From WS-9 sp036274595 (lineage in GTDB: Bacteria > Eisenbacteria > RBG-16-71-46 > SZUA-252): 64,000 nt of DNA. This document shows, piece by piece, positions 42,653 to 52,049 of this stretch (the first letter of the stretch is position 1; the number at the start of each line of letters is the position of its first letter). The position numbers were made by a program, and so were the translations under genes. Below the pieces are notes generated by a model. That model was not told the origin of the DNA and did not search any database. It saw nothing but the letters and a program-made list of their open reading frames with translations. Location of the stretch: contig DASUFL010000056.1 of the NCBI GenBank assembly GCA_036274595.1, positions 1-64,000 on the forward strand. The letters run 5' to 3'.

Positions 42653-44140
42653 TCACAGGTCGTGTCCGCTGTAGGAGAGGTTGAAGCTCTTGTTGCAGAG
42701 CGGGAAATCGGAGATCGGCTGGTCCCGCATCGCCATCGCGAGCCCGGTCCAGTTGTGGAACGAGGGATCGACGATCTTGTATCGACGGAAGCGGCCTTCG
42801 CCGTCGGTGACCGCCGTGTGGCAGATCTCGCCGCGCCAGCCCTCCACGAGCGACACGGCGATGCACTCGGGCGCGAGCCTGGGCAGGGCGCCGTCCCGCC
42901 GCGCCGCTCCTTCCGGAAGCGACGAGAGGACCCGCGCGATGAACTCGGCCGAGTGCGCAACCTCGAGCGAACGCACACCTGCCCGCGCGAACGCGTCTCC
43001 CGTGTCCCGTGTCGCGACCGGGATCGCGGCCTCCCGGTAGAGACCCTCGGGATGGTCGCGGCGAACGTCCCGATCGAGACCGGACGCGCGCGCGGCGGGC
43101 CCCACCATTCCGAGCGATTCGGCGATGTCGCGCTTGAGGACCCCGGTCTCCTCGAGCCGGCCGCGGACGGTCGCGTTGGCCCGGATCAGCTCGAAGGAGC
43201 GCGCCAGCTCCGCGGTCAGGGCCAGGACCGCGCCGGCGATGGCTCCCGTATCGGCCGGCGACAGATCGGCACCGACTCCGCCGGGACGCACCCACCCGAC
43301 TCCCATCCGGCTCCCGCAGGCGAGCAGCGTGAGGTTGAGCAGATCGCCCCGGATCCGGCCGCAGTAGGAGGCGGCGGGAAGGTAGCCGATGTCCCCCGCG
43401 AGCGCACCGAAGTCACCGGCGTGGTTCGCCATGCGCTCCAGCTCGAGCGCCGCCGCCCGCAGCGCGCGTCCCCGTGCCGGAACCTCGATCCCGGCGAGCG
43501 CCTCGACCACGATGGAGTAGGCGAGCGCGTGCCCCACCGACGTGTCGCCCGCGATCGCGTCCACGAGGTGCGGGGTTCGCTTCCCCGGTCCGCCTTCGAG
43601 GGCCCGCTCGATCCCGCGGTGCTGGTAACCGAGCGAGATCTCGAGGTGGAGCACGCGCTCCCCGTGGCACTGGAACCGGAAGTGTCCCGGCTCGATCACC
43701 CCCGCGTGCACGGGGCCGACCGCCACCTCGTGCACCTCGTCTCCCGCCACACGGAAGTACTCCATGACTCCCGGTCCCGGCCCGTTGGGGTCGTTGAAGC
43801 GGACCGGCTTGAGCCACGGATGCCCCTCAGGCAGCACCCCCCACTCCTCCGCGATCTCGCGCTCGAAGAGATGGGCCTGCGGGAACCGGGGCGTCAACGC
43901 GGGGAAGGCGCTCTCGGCCCGCGTCGACGTGAGCATGAGCTCCTCCCCTCCGGAGTGCGCCACCACGGCGATGAGGCGGAGTCCCGCGTCCCGCTCCGGC
44001 AGGCCGAAGAGCGAGACGAGCCGTGCGCCCGGAGCCGTCGTGACGGCATCGGCAAACCGGTCCGGCGTGACCCGGGGGATCGTCGCGAGCGGAGCGGTCC
44101 CGCCGTTGGCCATCGGGACGCAGGCCTGGATGGGTGTCAT
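42653..44140 (-). CDS. NuoCD-like large subunit (HyfG/HycE-like) without Ni-Fe cysteines
   Basis: A 495-residue fusion of a NuoC-like N-terminal domain (about 1-160; FEREIAEEWGVLPEGHP) and a NuoD/hydrogenase large-subunit domain (EISLGYQHRGIERAL). In group 4 hydrogenases two CxxC motifs hold the Ni-Fe site. Here the first reads IAGDTSVGHALAY near residues 196-208, without Cys, and the last 12 residues read KSFNLSYSGHDL, without Cys. The one Cys in DFPLC lies outside the ligand positions. So the protein cannot hold Ni-Fe in the known way and belongs with complex I or Ehr-type subunits. No quinone-site motif could be asserted. ATG 44140 overlaps hyfF by four bases. Confidence 0.9.
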   Translation of the reverse strand: MTPIQACVPMANGGTAPLATIPRVTPDRFADAVTTAPGARLVSLFGLPERDAGLRLIAVVAHSGGEELMLTSTRAESAFPALTPRFPQAHLFEREIAEEWGVLPEGHPWLKPVRFNDPNGPGPGVMEYFRVAGDEVHEVAVGPVHAGVIEPGHFRFQCHGERVLHLEISLGYQHRGIERALEGGPGKRTPHLVDAIAGDTSVGHALAYSIVVEALAGIEVPARGRALRAAALELERMANHAGDFGALAGDIGYLPAASYCGRIRGDLLNLTLLACGSRMGVGWVRPGGVGADLSPADTGAIAGAVLALTAELARSFELIRANATVRGRLEETGVLKRDIAESLGMVGPAARASGLDRDVRRDHPEGLYREAAIPVATRDTGDAFARAGVRSLEVAHSAEFIARVLSSLPEGAARRDGALPRLAPECIAVSLVEGWRGEICHTAVTDGEGRFRRYKIVDPSFHNWTGLAMAMRDQPISDFPLCNKSFNLSYSGHDL

Positions 44141-45609
44141 GGCGCGAGCATGCCGGCCGCCGAACGGAGCGCGTGCGCGAGGCCCGAGGGAATGTATAGG
44201 CCGATCGCGAGCACCGCCGCGGCGAGGACCAGCGGAGGCAGGACGGCGAGGCGGCTCTCGCCATGTGCGGATCCCGCGGGCAGGGGCGGCGCCTCTCCTT
44301 GCGCCATCCGCGACATCGTGGACGCCATACCGATGAAGATCACGGCGAGGAGGACGAGGTAGAGCACGCCGATCACGATCCGTCCCTGCTCCATCGCCCC
44401 GCGCAGGATGAGGATCTCGCTCACGAACGTTCCGAACGGCGGCGAGCCCGTGATCGCGAAGAGCCCCGCGATCCAGAGCGCGCCGGTCGCGGGGACGCGC
44501 GCCAGGACGCCGCGGACCTCTCTCGCGGCCTTGGTGCGGTAGGCGGCCAGGATGTTGCCGGCGAGGAGGAAGAGCATCGCCTTCGTGAGGGAGTGGCCCA
44601 GGACATGGAGCATCGCTCCGAACGTGGCGACCCCTCCGAGTCCCACGCCCAGGGCCAGGATGCCCATGTGCTCCACGCTCGAGTAGGCGAGAAGGCGCTT
44701 GTAGTCCGCCTGGGCGATCACGAACGCGGCGGCGATCGCCATCGAGAGGAGCCCGAAGACGACCAGCATCCCGCGCGCGTAGGTGTCGAGGCCCGCCGCG
44801 CTCATGACCTGGAGCGCCCGCAGGATGCCGAGGAACGCGCAGTTGAGGAGCGCGCCCGAGAGGAGGGCCGAGACGACCGAGGGCGCCTCGCTGTGGGCGT
44901 CGGGAAGCCACGTGTGAAGCGGAGCGAGTCCCATCTTGGTGCCGTAGCCGACGAGCAGGAAGATGAACGCGCCCTTGAGCCAGGGCGTGTGCAGCAGAGC
45001 CGCGTGCGCCCGGAGCCCTTGCACGCTCAAGGGAATGCTCCCTCCGCCGTGGACCGTCGCGGACACGGCGAGGAAGAAGTTCCCCAGGAGCGCGAGGCCG
45101 ATCCCCACCGAGCAGATGAGGAGATACTTCCAGGTCGCCTCGAGGGAGCGGTGGTGGCGGTGGAAGTAGATGAGCGGCGCGCTCGCGAGGGTCGTCGCCT
45201 CGATGGCCACCCAGAGGAGCCCCAGGTTGTCGCTCACGATCACGAGCGTCATCGTCGAGAGAAAGAAGAGGAGGCAGCCGACGAAGACCGCTTCGGGAGC
45301 ATTCGTGAACCGGAAGCCTTCCACGAAGTCCTCGCGGGCTCCGGGCGACTCGCGGCGGAGGTAACCGACCGCGTAGACCGCGGAGACCAGGAAGAGGGCG
45401 CTCGTGACGCCGAGGAAGAGCTGCCCGAGCGAATCCAGGCGGAGCACGCCGCCCCACCCGGTGCCCGGCGGCCGGACCCACGTCGCGACCGTCAGTGCGG
45501 CGTGGGCGGCCGCCACGGCGATCATGAGCGCGCGGCGCCACGCCGCGGGCCGGAGAAAGAAGCTGAGGAGCCCGCCCAGAGCCGGGAGGAGCACGAGCGC
45601 GGAGAGCAT
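44137..45609 (-). CDS. HyfF/NuoN-MrpD-like antiporter-type membrane subunit
   Basis: A 490-residue subunit with about 14 helices. Proton-path residues of the family are kept: LLWVAIEATTLASAPLIYF (Glu in TM5), GYGTKMGLAPLHTWLPDAHS (Lys, His) and HVLGHSLTKAMLFLLAGN (His, Lys). The YKRLLAYSSVEHMG loop is also typical. Such subunits move protons or sodium ions in complex I and hydrogenase-4. The start ATG 45609 lies two bases after the upstream stop. The gene overlaps the large-subunit gene by four bases. Confidence 0.92.
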   Translation of the reverse strand: MLSALVLLPALGGLLSFFLRPAAWRRALMIAVAAAHAALTVATWVRPPGTGWGGVLRLDSLGQLFLGVTSALFLVSAVYAVGYLRRESPGAREDFVEGFRFTNAPEAVFVGCLLFFLSTMTLVIVSDNLGLLWVAIEATTLASAPLIYFHRHHRSLEATWKYLLICSVGIGLALLGNFFLAVSATVHGGGSIPLSVQGLRAHAALLHTPWLKGAFIFLLVGYGTKMGLAPLHTWLPDAHSEAPSVVSALLSGALLNCAFLGILRALQVMSAAGLDTYARGMLVVFGLLSMAIAAAFVIAQADYKRLLAYSSVEHMGILALGVGLGGVATFGAMLHVLGHSLTKAMLFLLAGNILAAYRTKAAREVRGVLARVPATGALWIAGLFAITGSPPFGTFVSEILILRGAMEQGRIVIGVLYLVLLAVIFIGMASTMSRMAQGEAPPLPAGSAHGESRLAVLPPLVLAAAVLAIGLYIPSGLAHALRSAAGMLAP

Positions 45610-45611
45610 CG

Positions 45612-46256
45612 CTATTCCTTGAGCGTCGCGAGCCGGGTCGTGTCGATCGAGTCGAACTCGCGGCTGATGTGGAAGACCGTGATCCCCATGACGAACACGG
45701 CGACGAACACGTCGAGGAGGATGCCCAGCTCGACGAGGGCGGGCGCCTCGTACGCGATGCCCACGCCGAACGCATAGATCCCGTTCTCGAAGACGAGATA
45801 GCCGAGCGCCTGGCTCAGAGCCTTCTTCCGGCTCACCACGAGGAAGAGGCCGACGAAGAGGATCGAGAGCGAGGTCGGGACGAGCAGATCCGACGCCGCC
45901 GTGCCCGGCAGCGGCAGCCGGCCCGCCACCCACAGCGCGATCAGGAACGAGCCCACGCCGGCGAGCACCGACGGCACGTACCCGACGAAGGGCTCGACCT
46001 CGCGGCGGACCTTGGCGCCTCGGAGCGCCCGGAGGAGGAGCCAGGGAAAGACGACGCCCTTGAGCGCGATCCCCGCCAGGCCGATCGCGATGAAGCGGAG
46101 CGTCAGGTGACCCGAGTTCGCGAGGAGGGCGACGATCCCGAGCAGCACCCCCTGGGTCGCCACGGTGCGGATGCTCGCGTTCAGCCGGCTCACACCGAGC
46201 AGGCGGAGGTTCGTGAACACGAGCAGGACCATCAGCGTGTCGAGGAGGACGCGCAC
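45612..46256 (-). CDS. HyfE-like (NuoK-related) membrane subunit
   Basis: A 214-residue membrane protein with about six helices, starting at GTG 46256, two bases after the hyfC stop. The sequence VRVLLDTLMVLLVFTNLRLLG begins at once with a membrane helix, and a later ALSQALGYLVFENGIYAFGVG segment carries the conserved Glu of NuoK/HyfE proteins. The C-terminal tail ends in IDTTRLATLKE. In hydrogenase-4 this subunit joins the proton channels of the membrane arm. Confidence 0.87.
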   Translation of the reverse strand: MRVLLDTLMVLLVFTNLRLLGVSRLNASIRTVATQGVLLGIVALLANSGHLTLRFIAIGLAGIALKGVVFPWLLLRALRGAKVRREVEPFVGYVPSVLAGVGSFLIALWVAGRLPLPGTAASDLLVPTSLSILFVGLFLVVSRKKALSQALGYLVFENGIYAFGVGIAYEAPALVELGILLDVFVAVFVMGITVFHISREFDSIDTTRLATLKE

Positions 46257-46258
46257 GG

Positions 46259-47170
46259 CTATCTCAGGATGAGGGCGATCGCGACGATCGCGAACGCCCC
46301 CGCTCCGATCAGGAACTGCGGCACCCGCGCCATGCGGAGCCGCGCGATGGTGGATTCGATCACGCCGATCGCGACCGCGAGCCCGGCCATCGCGGCGAGG
46401 AATGAGGCCGCGTCCAGCCACGCCGAGCCGGTCCGGATCGGAAGCATGACCCCGACCGACAAGGCCCCCATCACCCAGAGCTTGAGCGCGGCGCCCCACT
46501 GGATCCACGCGAGGTCGGGGCCGCCGTGATCGAGCACCATCACTTCGTGGATCATCGTCAGCTCGAGGTGCGTGGCGGGGTCGTCCACGGGAATCCGCGA
46601 GTTCTCGGCGAGGAGCACACCGAGGAGCGCGACGCCCACGAGGAGGAGCACGGGCGCGCCCCGCTGCCAGTCCGCCTCGGTCAGCCCGCCCACGATGCCG
46701 GTGAGCGACGCGCTCCCCGAGACGCGCGCCGCGGCCGCGAGGCAGAGGAGGAGCACGGGCTCCGCCAGCGCCGAGAAGGTCGCTTCGCGGCTCGCCCCCA
46801 TGCCCTCGAAGCTCGAGCCCGTATCGAGCGCGGCCGCCATCGTGAGGAAGCGGGCGGACGCGAGCAGCGCCGCGAGGAGGACGAAGTCCCCCGGAAACGC
46901 GATCAGCGAGGGGAAGCCGGCCTGGGGGAGGAGGCTGAGCGCGGCGATCGGCGCGCCGATCGCGACCGCGGGCCCCAGCGCGAACACGCCGGTCGTGGTG
47001 CGGCTCAGGACCGCCCCCTTGCGGAGGAGCTTCGCGAGGTCGAAGTAGACCTGGAGCATCGGCTGCCCGTTGCGCCCCGCGAAGACCGCCTTGGTTCTGT
47101 GGATCACGCCGAGGAAGAGCGGCGCCGCCAGCAACGCGACGACGGGGCCCACGAGTCCTGGCGTGTTCAT
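46259..47170 (-). CDS. HyfC/NuoH-like membrane subunit
   Basis: A 303-residue subunit with about eight helices that connects the soluble and membrane arms. Signatures are AGRNGQPMLQVYFDLAKLLR in the first loop and ENSRIPVDDPATHLELTMIHE, the NuoH/HycD-type loop with several conserved acids and His. HDHGGPDLAW-like sequence follows. All these residues appear intact, so coupling to the membrane arm may persist although the metal centres nearby have lost ligands. It lies 22 bases after hyfB. Confidence 0.93.
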   Translation of the reverse strand: MNTPGLVGPVVALLAAPLFLGVIHRTKAVFAGRNGQPMLQVYFDLAKLLRKGAVLSRTTTGVFALGPAVAIGAPIAALSLLPQAGFPSLIAFPGDFVLLAALLASARFLTMAAALDTGSSFEGMGASREATFSALAEPVLLLCLAAAARVSGSASLTGIVGGLTEADWQRGAPVLLLVGVALLGVLLAENSRIPVDDPATHLELTMIHEVMVLDHGGPDLAWIQWGAALKLWVMGALSVGVMLPIRTGSAWLDAASFLAAMAGLAVAIGVIESTIARLRMARVPQFLIGAGAFAIVAIALILR

Positions 47171-47192
47171 GCGCCCACCCCCGCGGAGCGGC

Positions 47193-49187
47193 TCATGGAT
47201 TCACCAGGAACTGATAGACGAGGACGGCCAGGAGCGTGAGCGCGATGTAGAGCACGTAGATCTGAACGCGTCCTTCCTGGATGCGCCGGAAGTGCCCGAG
47301 GCGCCGGCCCATCTCGTTCGCGATCGGCGTGACGACCCGCTCGCGGAAGGTGTCGGTCGTGGCGGTCGCGTGCGACGCCTGCGCGGGAAAGAGCCCCGTC
47401 GGCTTCAGGGACGAGATGCGCGTCCCCAGGACGGGGGCGAAGATCTCGAGAACAGGCTGCGCGAACGAGGAGCCGGTGTACTGCATGCGTGAAGTCGGGG
47501 CGGCGTAGCCGCAGCCCCACGTCGGAACGCGCGCGGGCCGCCGCCGCGCGAGAAGGGCCGCCCGGGTGGCGAGAGCCAAGAGCGTGAGAACGAGGAAAGC
47601 CGCGGCCACCGCGGCGATCCTCGCGAGGATGGCGGCCGCGGTGTCCAGCTCGGCGGTGACGGCCGCCTTGGAGAGCGCTGATGCTGCATCGAGCTCCCCG
47701 ATGGGCGCGGCCGTGGCGACGTAGGGCACGGCCGGCGCGAGCGCGCGCAAGACCCAGGGCCCGCCGAGGCCGATCGCGAGGCAGAGCGCAGCCAGGATGG
47801 CCATCGGCGCGCGAAGGAGCGCGCCCGACTCGTGGGCCTCGCGCGCGGCGGCGGTTCGTGCTTCCCCCAGGAACGCGATGCCGAACGCCCTCACGAAACA
47901 GACCGCGGCGAACCCGCCGATCAGGGCCAGCCCGGCAATGAGCACGAATCCGGACAGCGCGACCTGGCTCGACGAAACCGCCGCCGCGCGGAAGGGGCCC
48001 AGGAGGATCAGGAACTCTCCCAGGAACCCGTTGAGCGGCGGGAGCCCCGCGATCGCCATGGCGCCCGTCAGGAAGACCCCTCCGGTCCAGGGCATGCGAC
48101 GGAGGAGTCCCCCGAGACCCTCGATCTCCCCCGTGCCCGTCCCATGGATCAAGGAGCCCGCGGCGAGGAAGAGGAGCCCCTTGAAGAGGGCGTGATTCAA
48201 AACGTGGAGGAGCGCTCCCGCGAACCCGAGCGCCGCGAGGAACGGCACATGGTGGGACACGCCGATCAGACCCACGCCCATGCCGCACGCGATGATGCCG
48301 ATGTTCTCGATGCTGGAATATGCGAGCAGCCGCTTCAGCTCGCTCTGCGCGAGCGCGTAGAGCACCCCCAGGATCCCGGAGATCAGGCCGATGCCGAGGA
48401 GGAGCCAACCCCACCAGGGAGGCGGCGGTCCGAGGAGCGGAAGCGTGCGCAGGAGCCCGTAGATTCCCATCTTGATCATCACGCCCGACATCACCGCGGA
48501 GACATGCGCCGGCGCGGCGGGGTGCGCCTCCGGAAGCCACATGTGGAGCGGCATGAGCCCCGCCTTGGTGCCGAAGCCCACGAGGGCGAGCAGGAAGAGC
48601 GCGCCAGGCGCGAGGAGCGGCGGGGCGGCGCCCTGCTCGATCGGGCCGAAGTCGAGCGAGCTGGACGTCCCGGAGAGCGCGAGGAAGAAGACCATGAGGA
48701 AGGCGGTGCCGATGTGCATCGCGATGAGGTAGGTCCGCCCGGCGTGCCGCACCTCGCGCCGGCCGTGGTGCAGCGTCACGAGGAAATAGGACGCGAGGGT
48801 CATGCCCTCCCACGCGACCAGGAACAGGATCCCGTTTCGCGCGACGACGACGAGCGCCATGCTGGCGATGAGAAGGTTGAACCAGAGCCACGCGGCGGTG
48901 CGGGCTCCGGCGTCGTGCCGGAGATAGCCTGCGCCGTAGATCGCGGCCAGAGCGGAGAGGCCAAAGACCAGCAGGAGGAAGAAGGCGGACAGCGGGTCGA
49001 CCCCGACGCTGAAGGACGCGAGCGGGATGCTCCAGGGGAGCGTGAGCGACTCCGGCGTGGACCGGAGGAGCACTCGGAACGCCGGGATCAGGCCGAGCGC
49101 GCACCCTAAGACCGCGCCGGCGGAGCCAACCCAGGCGGCGCGCCGTCCCCGGGAGAGCCATGACGACACGCCCGAGAGGACGAGCAC
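47193..49187 (-). CDS. HyfB/NuoL-like antiporter-type membrane subunit, first gene of the operon
   Basis: A 664-residue protein with about 15 helices. Retained pump residues include FLVAWEGMTLASYFLV (Glu), GFGTKAGLMPLHMWLPEAHP (Lys, His) and LLHVLNHALFKGLLFLAAGS (His, Lys). The C-terminal part has PTWGCGYAAPTSRMQYTGSS, the usual HyfB tail motif, and a last helix. GTG 49187 is the first standard start, but it cuts the first helix. An ATT at 49214, with AAGGGG upstream, would restore ISYVLLSVGVLVLSG as a full helix. The gene starts the six-gene unit; I see no clear promoter in the 135 bases before it. Confidence 0.9.
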   Translation of the reverse strand: MLVLSGVSSWLSRGRRAAWVGSAGAVLGCALGLIPAFRVLLRSTPESLTLPWSIPLASFSVGVDPLSAFFLLLVFGLSALAAIYGAGYLRHDAGARTAAWLWFNLLIASMALVVVARNGILFLVAWEGMTLASYFLVTLHHGRREVRHAGRTYLIAMHIGTAFLMVFFLALSGTSSSLDFGPIEQGAAPPLLAPGALFLLALVGFGTKAGLMPLHMWLPEAHPAAPAHVSAVMSGVMIKMGIYGLLRTLPLLGPPPPWWGWLLLGIGLISGILGVLYALAQSELKRLLAYSSIENIGIIACGMGVGLIGVSHHVPFLAALGFAGALLHVLNHALFKGLLFLAAGSLIHGTGTGEIEGLGGLLRRMPWTGGVFLTGAMAIAGLPPLNGFLGEFLILLGPFRAAAVSSSQVALSGFVLIAGLALIGGFAAVCFVRAFGIAFLGEARTAAAREAHESGALLRAPMAILAALCLAIGLGGPWVLRALAPAVPYVATAAPIGELDAASALSKAAVTAELDTAAAILARIAAVAAAFLVLTLLALATRAALLARRRPARVPTWGCGYAAPTSRMQYTGSSFAQPVLEIFAPVLGTRISSLKPTGLFPAQASHATATTDTFRERVVTPIANEMGRRLGHFRRIQEGRVQIYVLYIALTLLAVLVYQFLVNP

Positions 49188-49277
49188 TCCTACCGAGAGC
49201 AGAACGTAGGAAATCGGGCGAGCCCCTTGCCTAGTTCGTGATGTTCACGGATCGCCCGCTCAACGAGACAAACGGGC

Positions 49278-49310
49278 CGGCCGCACGTTAGCAGCCGGCG
49301 GGCCCCGATT
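49278..49310 (-). terminator. Possible terminator after the DUF5916 gene
   Basis: On the minus strand an imperfect GC-rich stem (GGGCC-GCCGGC against GCGGCCGGCCC with a bulge) closes a short loop and is followed by GTTTGT. The U-run is weak, so this is tentative. Confidence 0.35.
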
Positions 49311-49322
49311 CAAGCCCGGGCG

Positions 49323-51926
49323 TCAGATCGCGATCCAGTAGGTGACCTTGGCGAGGACCCGGTTCTCGGGCTCGTTGTGGAAGGCCTGGCCCCCGCCGAT
49401 GTCGGGGCTGAAGTGGGTGCTGCCCATGTTGTACCGGTCTTCGTAGGTCGAGCGGCTCTGGGTCCAGACGAGGTAGAACGTGCTCCCCGGCCGGTACTCC
49501 CAGCGGTAGACCAGGTTCAGGTTGACCGCCGCGTAGCTGAAGTCCCAGTCGTTGACCGTGTAGCCGGGCTGCCCGGACTGCACGATCACGGGATCGGCGA
49601 ACGGCAGGAAGTCGTAGCTGTCGGGGTGGATCAGCTCGCGAACCCGCGTGTAGTCGCCCGTCGTGATGAAGGGCTGCGCGTAGATCTCCAGCGACTGGTT
49701 CCGGCTGAAGAGGACGTTGGACCGGAGCGTGATGTCGAACGTCTCCTGGTGGATGTCGCCGAAGATGTAGCTGGTCCCGCCGATCCCGCGCGCGTTCGGA
49801 TAGTCGGCCGAATTCAGGTTCGCGAGCCACTGGGTGTCGTCGATACGGCGGTCGAAGTTCAGCGAGATCGAGTGGTTGATCGAGCTCGACTGGTTCCACT
49901 TCACCGTGCCGGTGTAGTGGTTCCCGATGTTCTTGGCCGTGTCGACGAAGTAGTTGCCCTCGAGGGTCAGGACGAAGTTCTTCCTCGAGTCGCTCGAGAT
50001 GCCCATCCAGCCGCCGTACGTGTGGGGCTCCCGGATCAGCGGGCCGCCTCTGGTTTCGTACCGGTGCGTTCCCTCCCCGTTGTACGAGAGCCCCATCCAG
50101 AACTCCCGGTAGTTGCGGAACTGGAGCCACGTGCTCGTCTCGACGTGCGAGTACTGTGGGTGCGCGGCGCCGTACGACCACGCCGGCAGCCCCGTGTTGA
50201 CGTCGTATCCGGTCCGCGCCGCGTAGATCCAGCTCCGATTCGCGTTCAGGTTGAACTCGCCCCGATTCCAGGTCTTGCTCTTCCCCTCGGGGTTGTACGG
50301 CTTGTAGAGGTAGACGCTCGTATTGATCTCGTCGGGGGACTCGAGGAAGCCCATGTCGTTGATCTGGAGCTTGTCCGACTCCCACCGTCCGCTGATCCCG
50401 CCCTGGAGCTTCCCACCGCGCTTGCGAATGTCGAGCGCGCCTCCTGTGCCGTACGCCGGGGCGCCGGTGATCGTGGGATCGGACGTCGACGTCTCCGGGT
50501 CGATGATCGAGCCCACCATGGACCCTTGCATGTTGAACTGGCGGTTCTTCGAGTTGAGATCGAAGTCGAACCCGCTCGTGTAGGCCTCGCGCGATCCCGC
50601 GTCGCCGTAGAGGTCGCGGCTCCCGGTGCGGAGCACCGCAGTCTGCATCAGGTTGAACCGGTTCCGTCCGCCCGTGAACTCCTTGCCGAAGCGCCCCACG
50701 AAGTAGCGCGTGAGCTGGCCGCCGTTCTTGAACAGGTTGTGCGCCTGCCCCTCCTGCGTGATGTCCGTGGAGGCGGCGAGGGCGGCGACCGAGACGCCGC
50801 CGAAGCTCTTGCCCGTCAGCTTGGCCGCGTAGCGGATGCGCGTGTTCTCGTCCCCCGTCCCGATGCGTCGCGAATAGAAGAGATTGAAGTCGGGATGCTG
50901 GAAGAAGCGGCTCCCCTCGATGAAGAAGGGCCGCTTCTCGTCGTAGAACGTCTCGAACGGCGAGAGATTGAGGACGGCCGGATCGGCTTCGACCTGGCCG
51001 AAATCGGGCTGCACGGTCGCGTTGAGCGAGAGGTCGGGGGTGATGCCGTACCGAACGTCCGCCCCCACGTTGCGGAACCCGTGCACGTCATCTCCCGACC
51101 CCTGGATGCTCGGATCCGTGGCGCTCTGGACGAAGTAGGGAAGGAGCTCGATCTGGCGCGGCGAATGGACGCTCGCCAGCCCGGTCAGATTGCCCCACCG
51201 GCTCACCGTGCCGTGCTCCTTCCGATCCCAGATCACCCACCCGGTGTTCTCGCCCCGCCCCTGCATGTACCGATAGACCTGGAGCCCCCACGTCATCACG
51301 GGCTCGGTGCGATACTTGATCGCGGAGAAGGGAATGCGGATCTCGGCGTACCAGCCCCGCTCGTCGCGCGAGGTCTCCGCCTGCCAGACCGCGTCCCAGT
51401 CCACGTCGGTATCGCCGTCGTTGAAGATGTAGGCGTCCTGCTGGACGCCGGTCGCGCTGACCTTGAAGTTGTAGCCCGTCGTGTGGTCGTGATACGGGTC
51501 GATGAACACGCTCACGATGTCGCAGCCCGCGTCGCGATCGCGGCGTGAGAGCTTGGCGACGATCTTCGACGGATCCTTCTCGAGGCACGCGATCCCGAAG
51601 TAGACCGCGTCCTCGTCGTAGACCACCTTGAACACCGTCTGCTCCGACGGCTCGGCGCCGCGATCCGGGTCCCACTGGCGAAATCCGCGCGCCGCGGGGA
51701 CGTCCTTCCAGGCTAACTCGTCGAGCTTGCCGTCGAGGTTCACGTTGCCGCTGCCGTTCAGGCGGTGCGCCGAGACCGTCGGGGCCGCGGCCCGACGCCC
51801 GTCCGAGCTGTCCGTGTCCGCCCCGCCCGGGATCGCGGGGTCGAAACCCTCGAAACCCTGAGCGGCGGGGGCGAAGAGGAGCGCCGCCGCGAGGCCGAGG
51901 AGGCCGGAAACTCGTTTGTGCCGCAT
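49323..51926 (-). CDS. CBM9-like / DUF5916 outer-membrane protein
   Basis: An 867-residue exported protein with a signal peptide ending in AAQG near residue 24. Residues about 52-230 match the carbohydrate-binding family 9-like domain often found at the front of DUF5916 proteins: LDGKLDELAWKDVPAA, then VVYDEDAVYFGIACLE and SVFIDPYHDHTTGYNF. The rest is DUF5916, a predicted large beta-barrel, with ATVQPDFGQVEADPAVLNL and FETFYDEKRPFFIEGSRFF as clear signatures. It ends in a strand KVTYWIAI. These proteins are common in Bacteroidetes and Gemmatimonadetes and are of unknown function; a sugar role is inferred from the CBM9-like part only. It appears to be transcribed alone. Confidence 0.88.
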   Translation of the reverse strand: MRHKRVSGLLGLAAALLFAPAAQGFEGFDPAIPGGADTDSSDGRRAAAPTVSAHRLNGSGNVNLDGKLDELAWKDVPAARGFRQWDPDRGAEPSEQTVFKVVYDEDAVYFGIACLEKDPSKIVAKLSRRDRDAGCDIVSVFIDPYHDHTTGYNFKVSATGVQQDAYIFNDGDTDVDWDAVWQAETSRDERGWYAEIRIPFSAIKYRTEPVMTWGLQVYRYMQGRGENTGWVIWDRKEHGTVSRWGNLTGLASVHSPRQIELLPYFVQSATDPSIQGSGDDVHGFRNVGADVRYGITPDLSLNATVQPDFGQVEADPAVLNLSPFETFYDEKRPFFIEGSRFFQHPDFNLFYSRRIGTGDENTRIRYAAKLTGKSFGGVSVAALAASTDITQEGQAHNLFKNGGQLTRYFVGRFGKEFTGGRNRFNLMQTAVLRTGSRDLYGDAGSREAYTSGFDFDLNSKNRQFNMQGSMVGSIIDPETSTSDPTITGAPAYGTGGALDIRKRGGKLQGGISGRWESDKLQINDMGFLESPDEINTSVYLYKPYNPEGKSKTWNRGEFNLNANRSWIYAARTGYDVNTGLPAWSYGAAHPQYSHVETSTWLQFRNYREFWMGLSYNGEGTHRYETRGGPLIREPHTYGGWMGISSDSRKNFVLTLEGNYFVDTAKNIGNHYTGTVKWNQSSSINHSISLNFDRRIDDTQWLANLNSADYPNARGIGGTSYIFGDIHQETFDITLRSNVLFSRNQSLEIYAQPFITTGDYTRVRELIHPDSYDFLPFADPVIVQSGQPGYTVNDWDFSYAAVNLNLVYRWEYRPGSTFYLVWTQSRSTYEDRYNMGSTHFSPDIGGGQAFHNEPENRVLAKVTYWIAI

Positions 51927-52049
51927 AGGGATCGACTCCTTGGCGAAACGGGCTCGAAAGCGGGAACGCGCCGGAGGGAACGCTCACCTCGAGTACGTGG
52001 ACCGGAATGTATTCGTTTCGACAGAGGGGAGGGGGAAAGCGTTGAAAGA

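Noticed and set aside
47167..49161. A second 664-codon frame on the same strand as the HyfB-like gene
   Set aside because: Its product is Arg/Pro/Ala-rich with no motif, while the other frame has complete HyfB signatures.
41866..49187. Calling the operon a functional [NiFe] hydrogenase or formate hydrogenlyase
   Set aside because: The Ni-Fe cysteines and most proximal-cluster cysteines are absent and no maturation or formate dehydrogenase genes are nearby.
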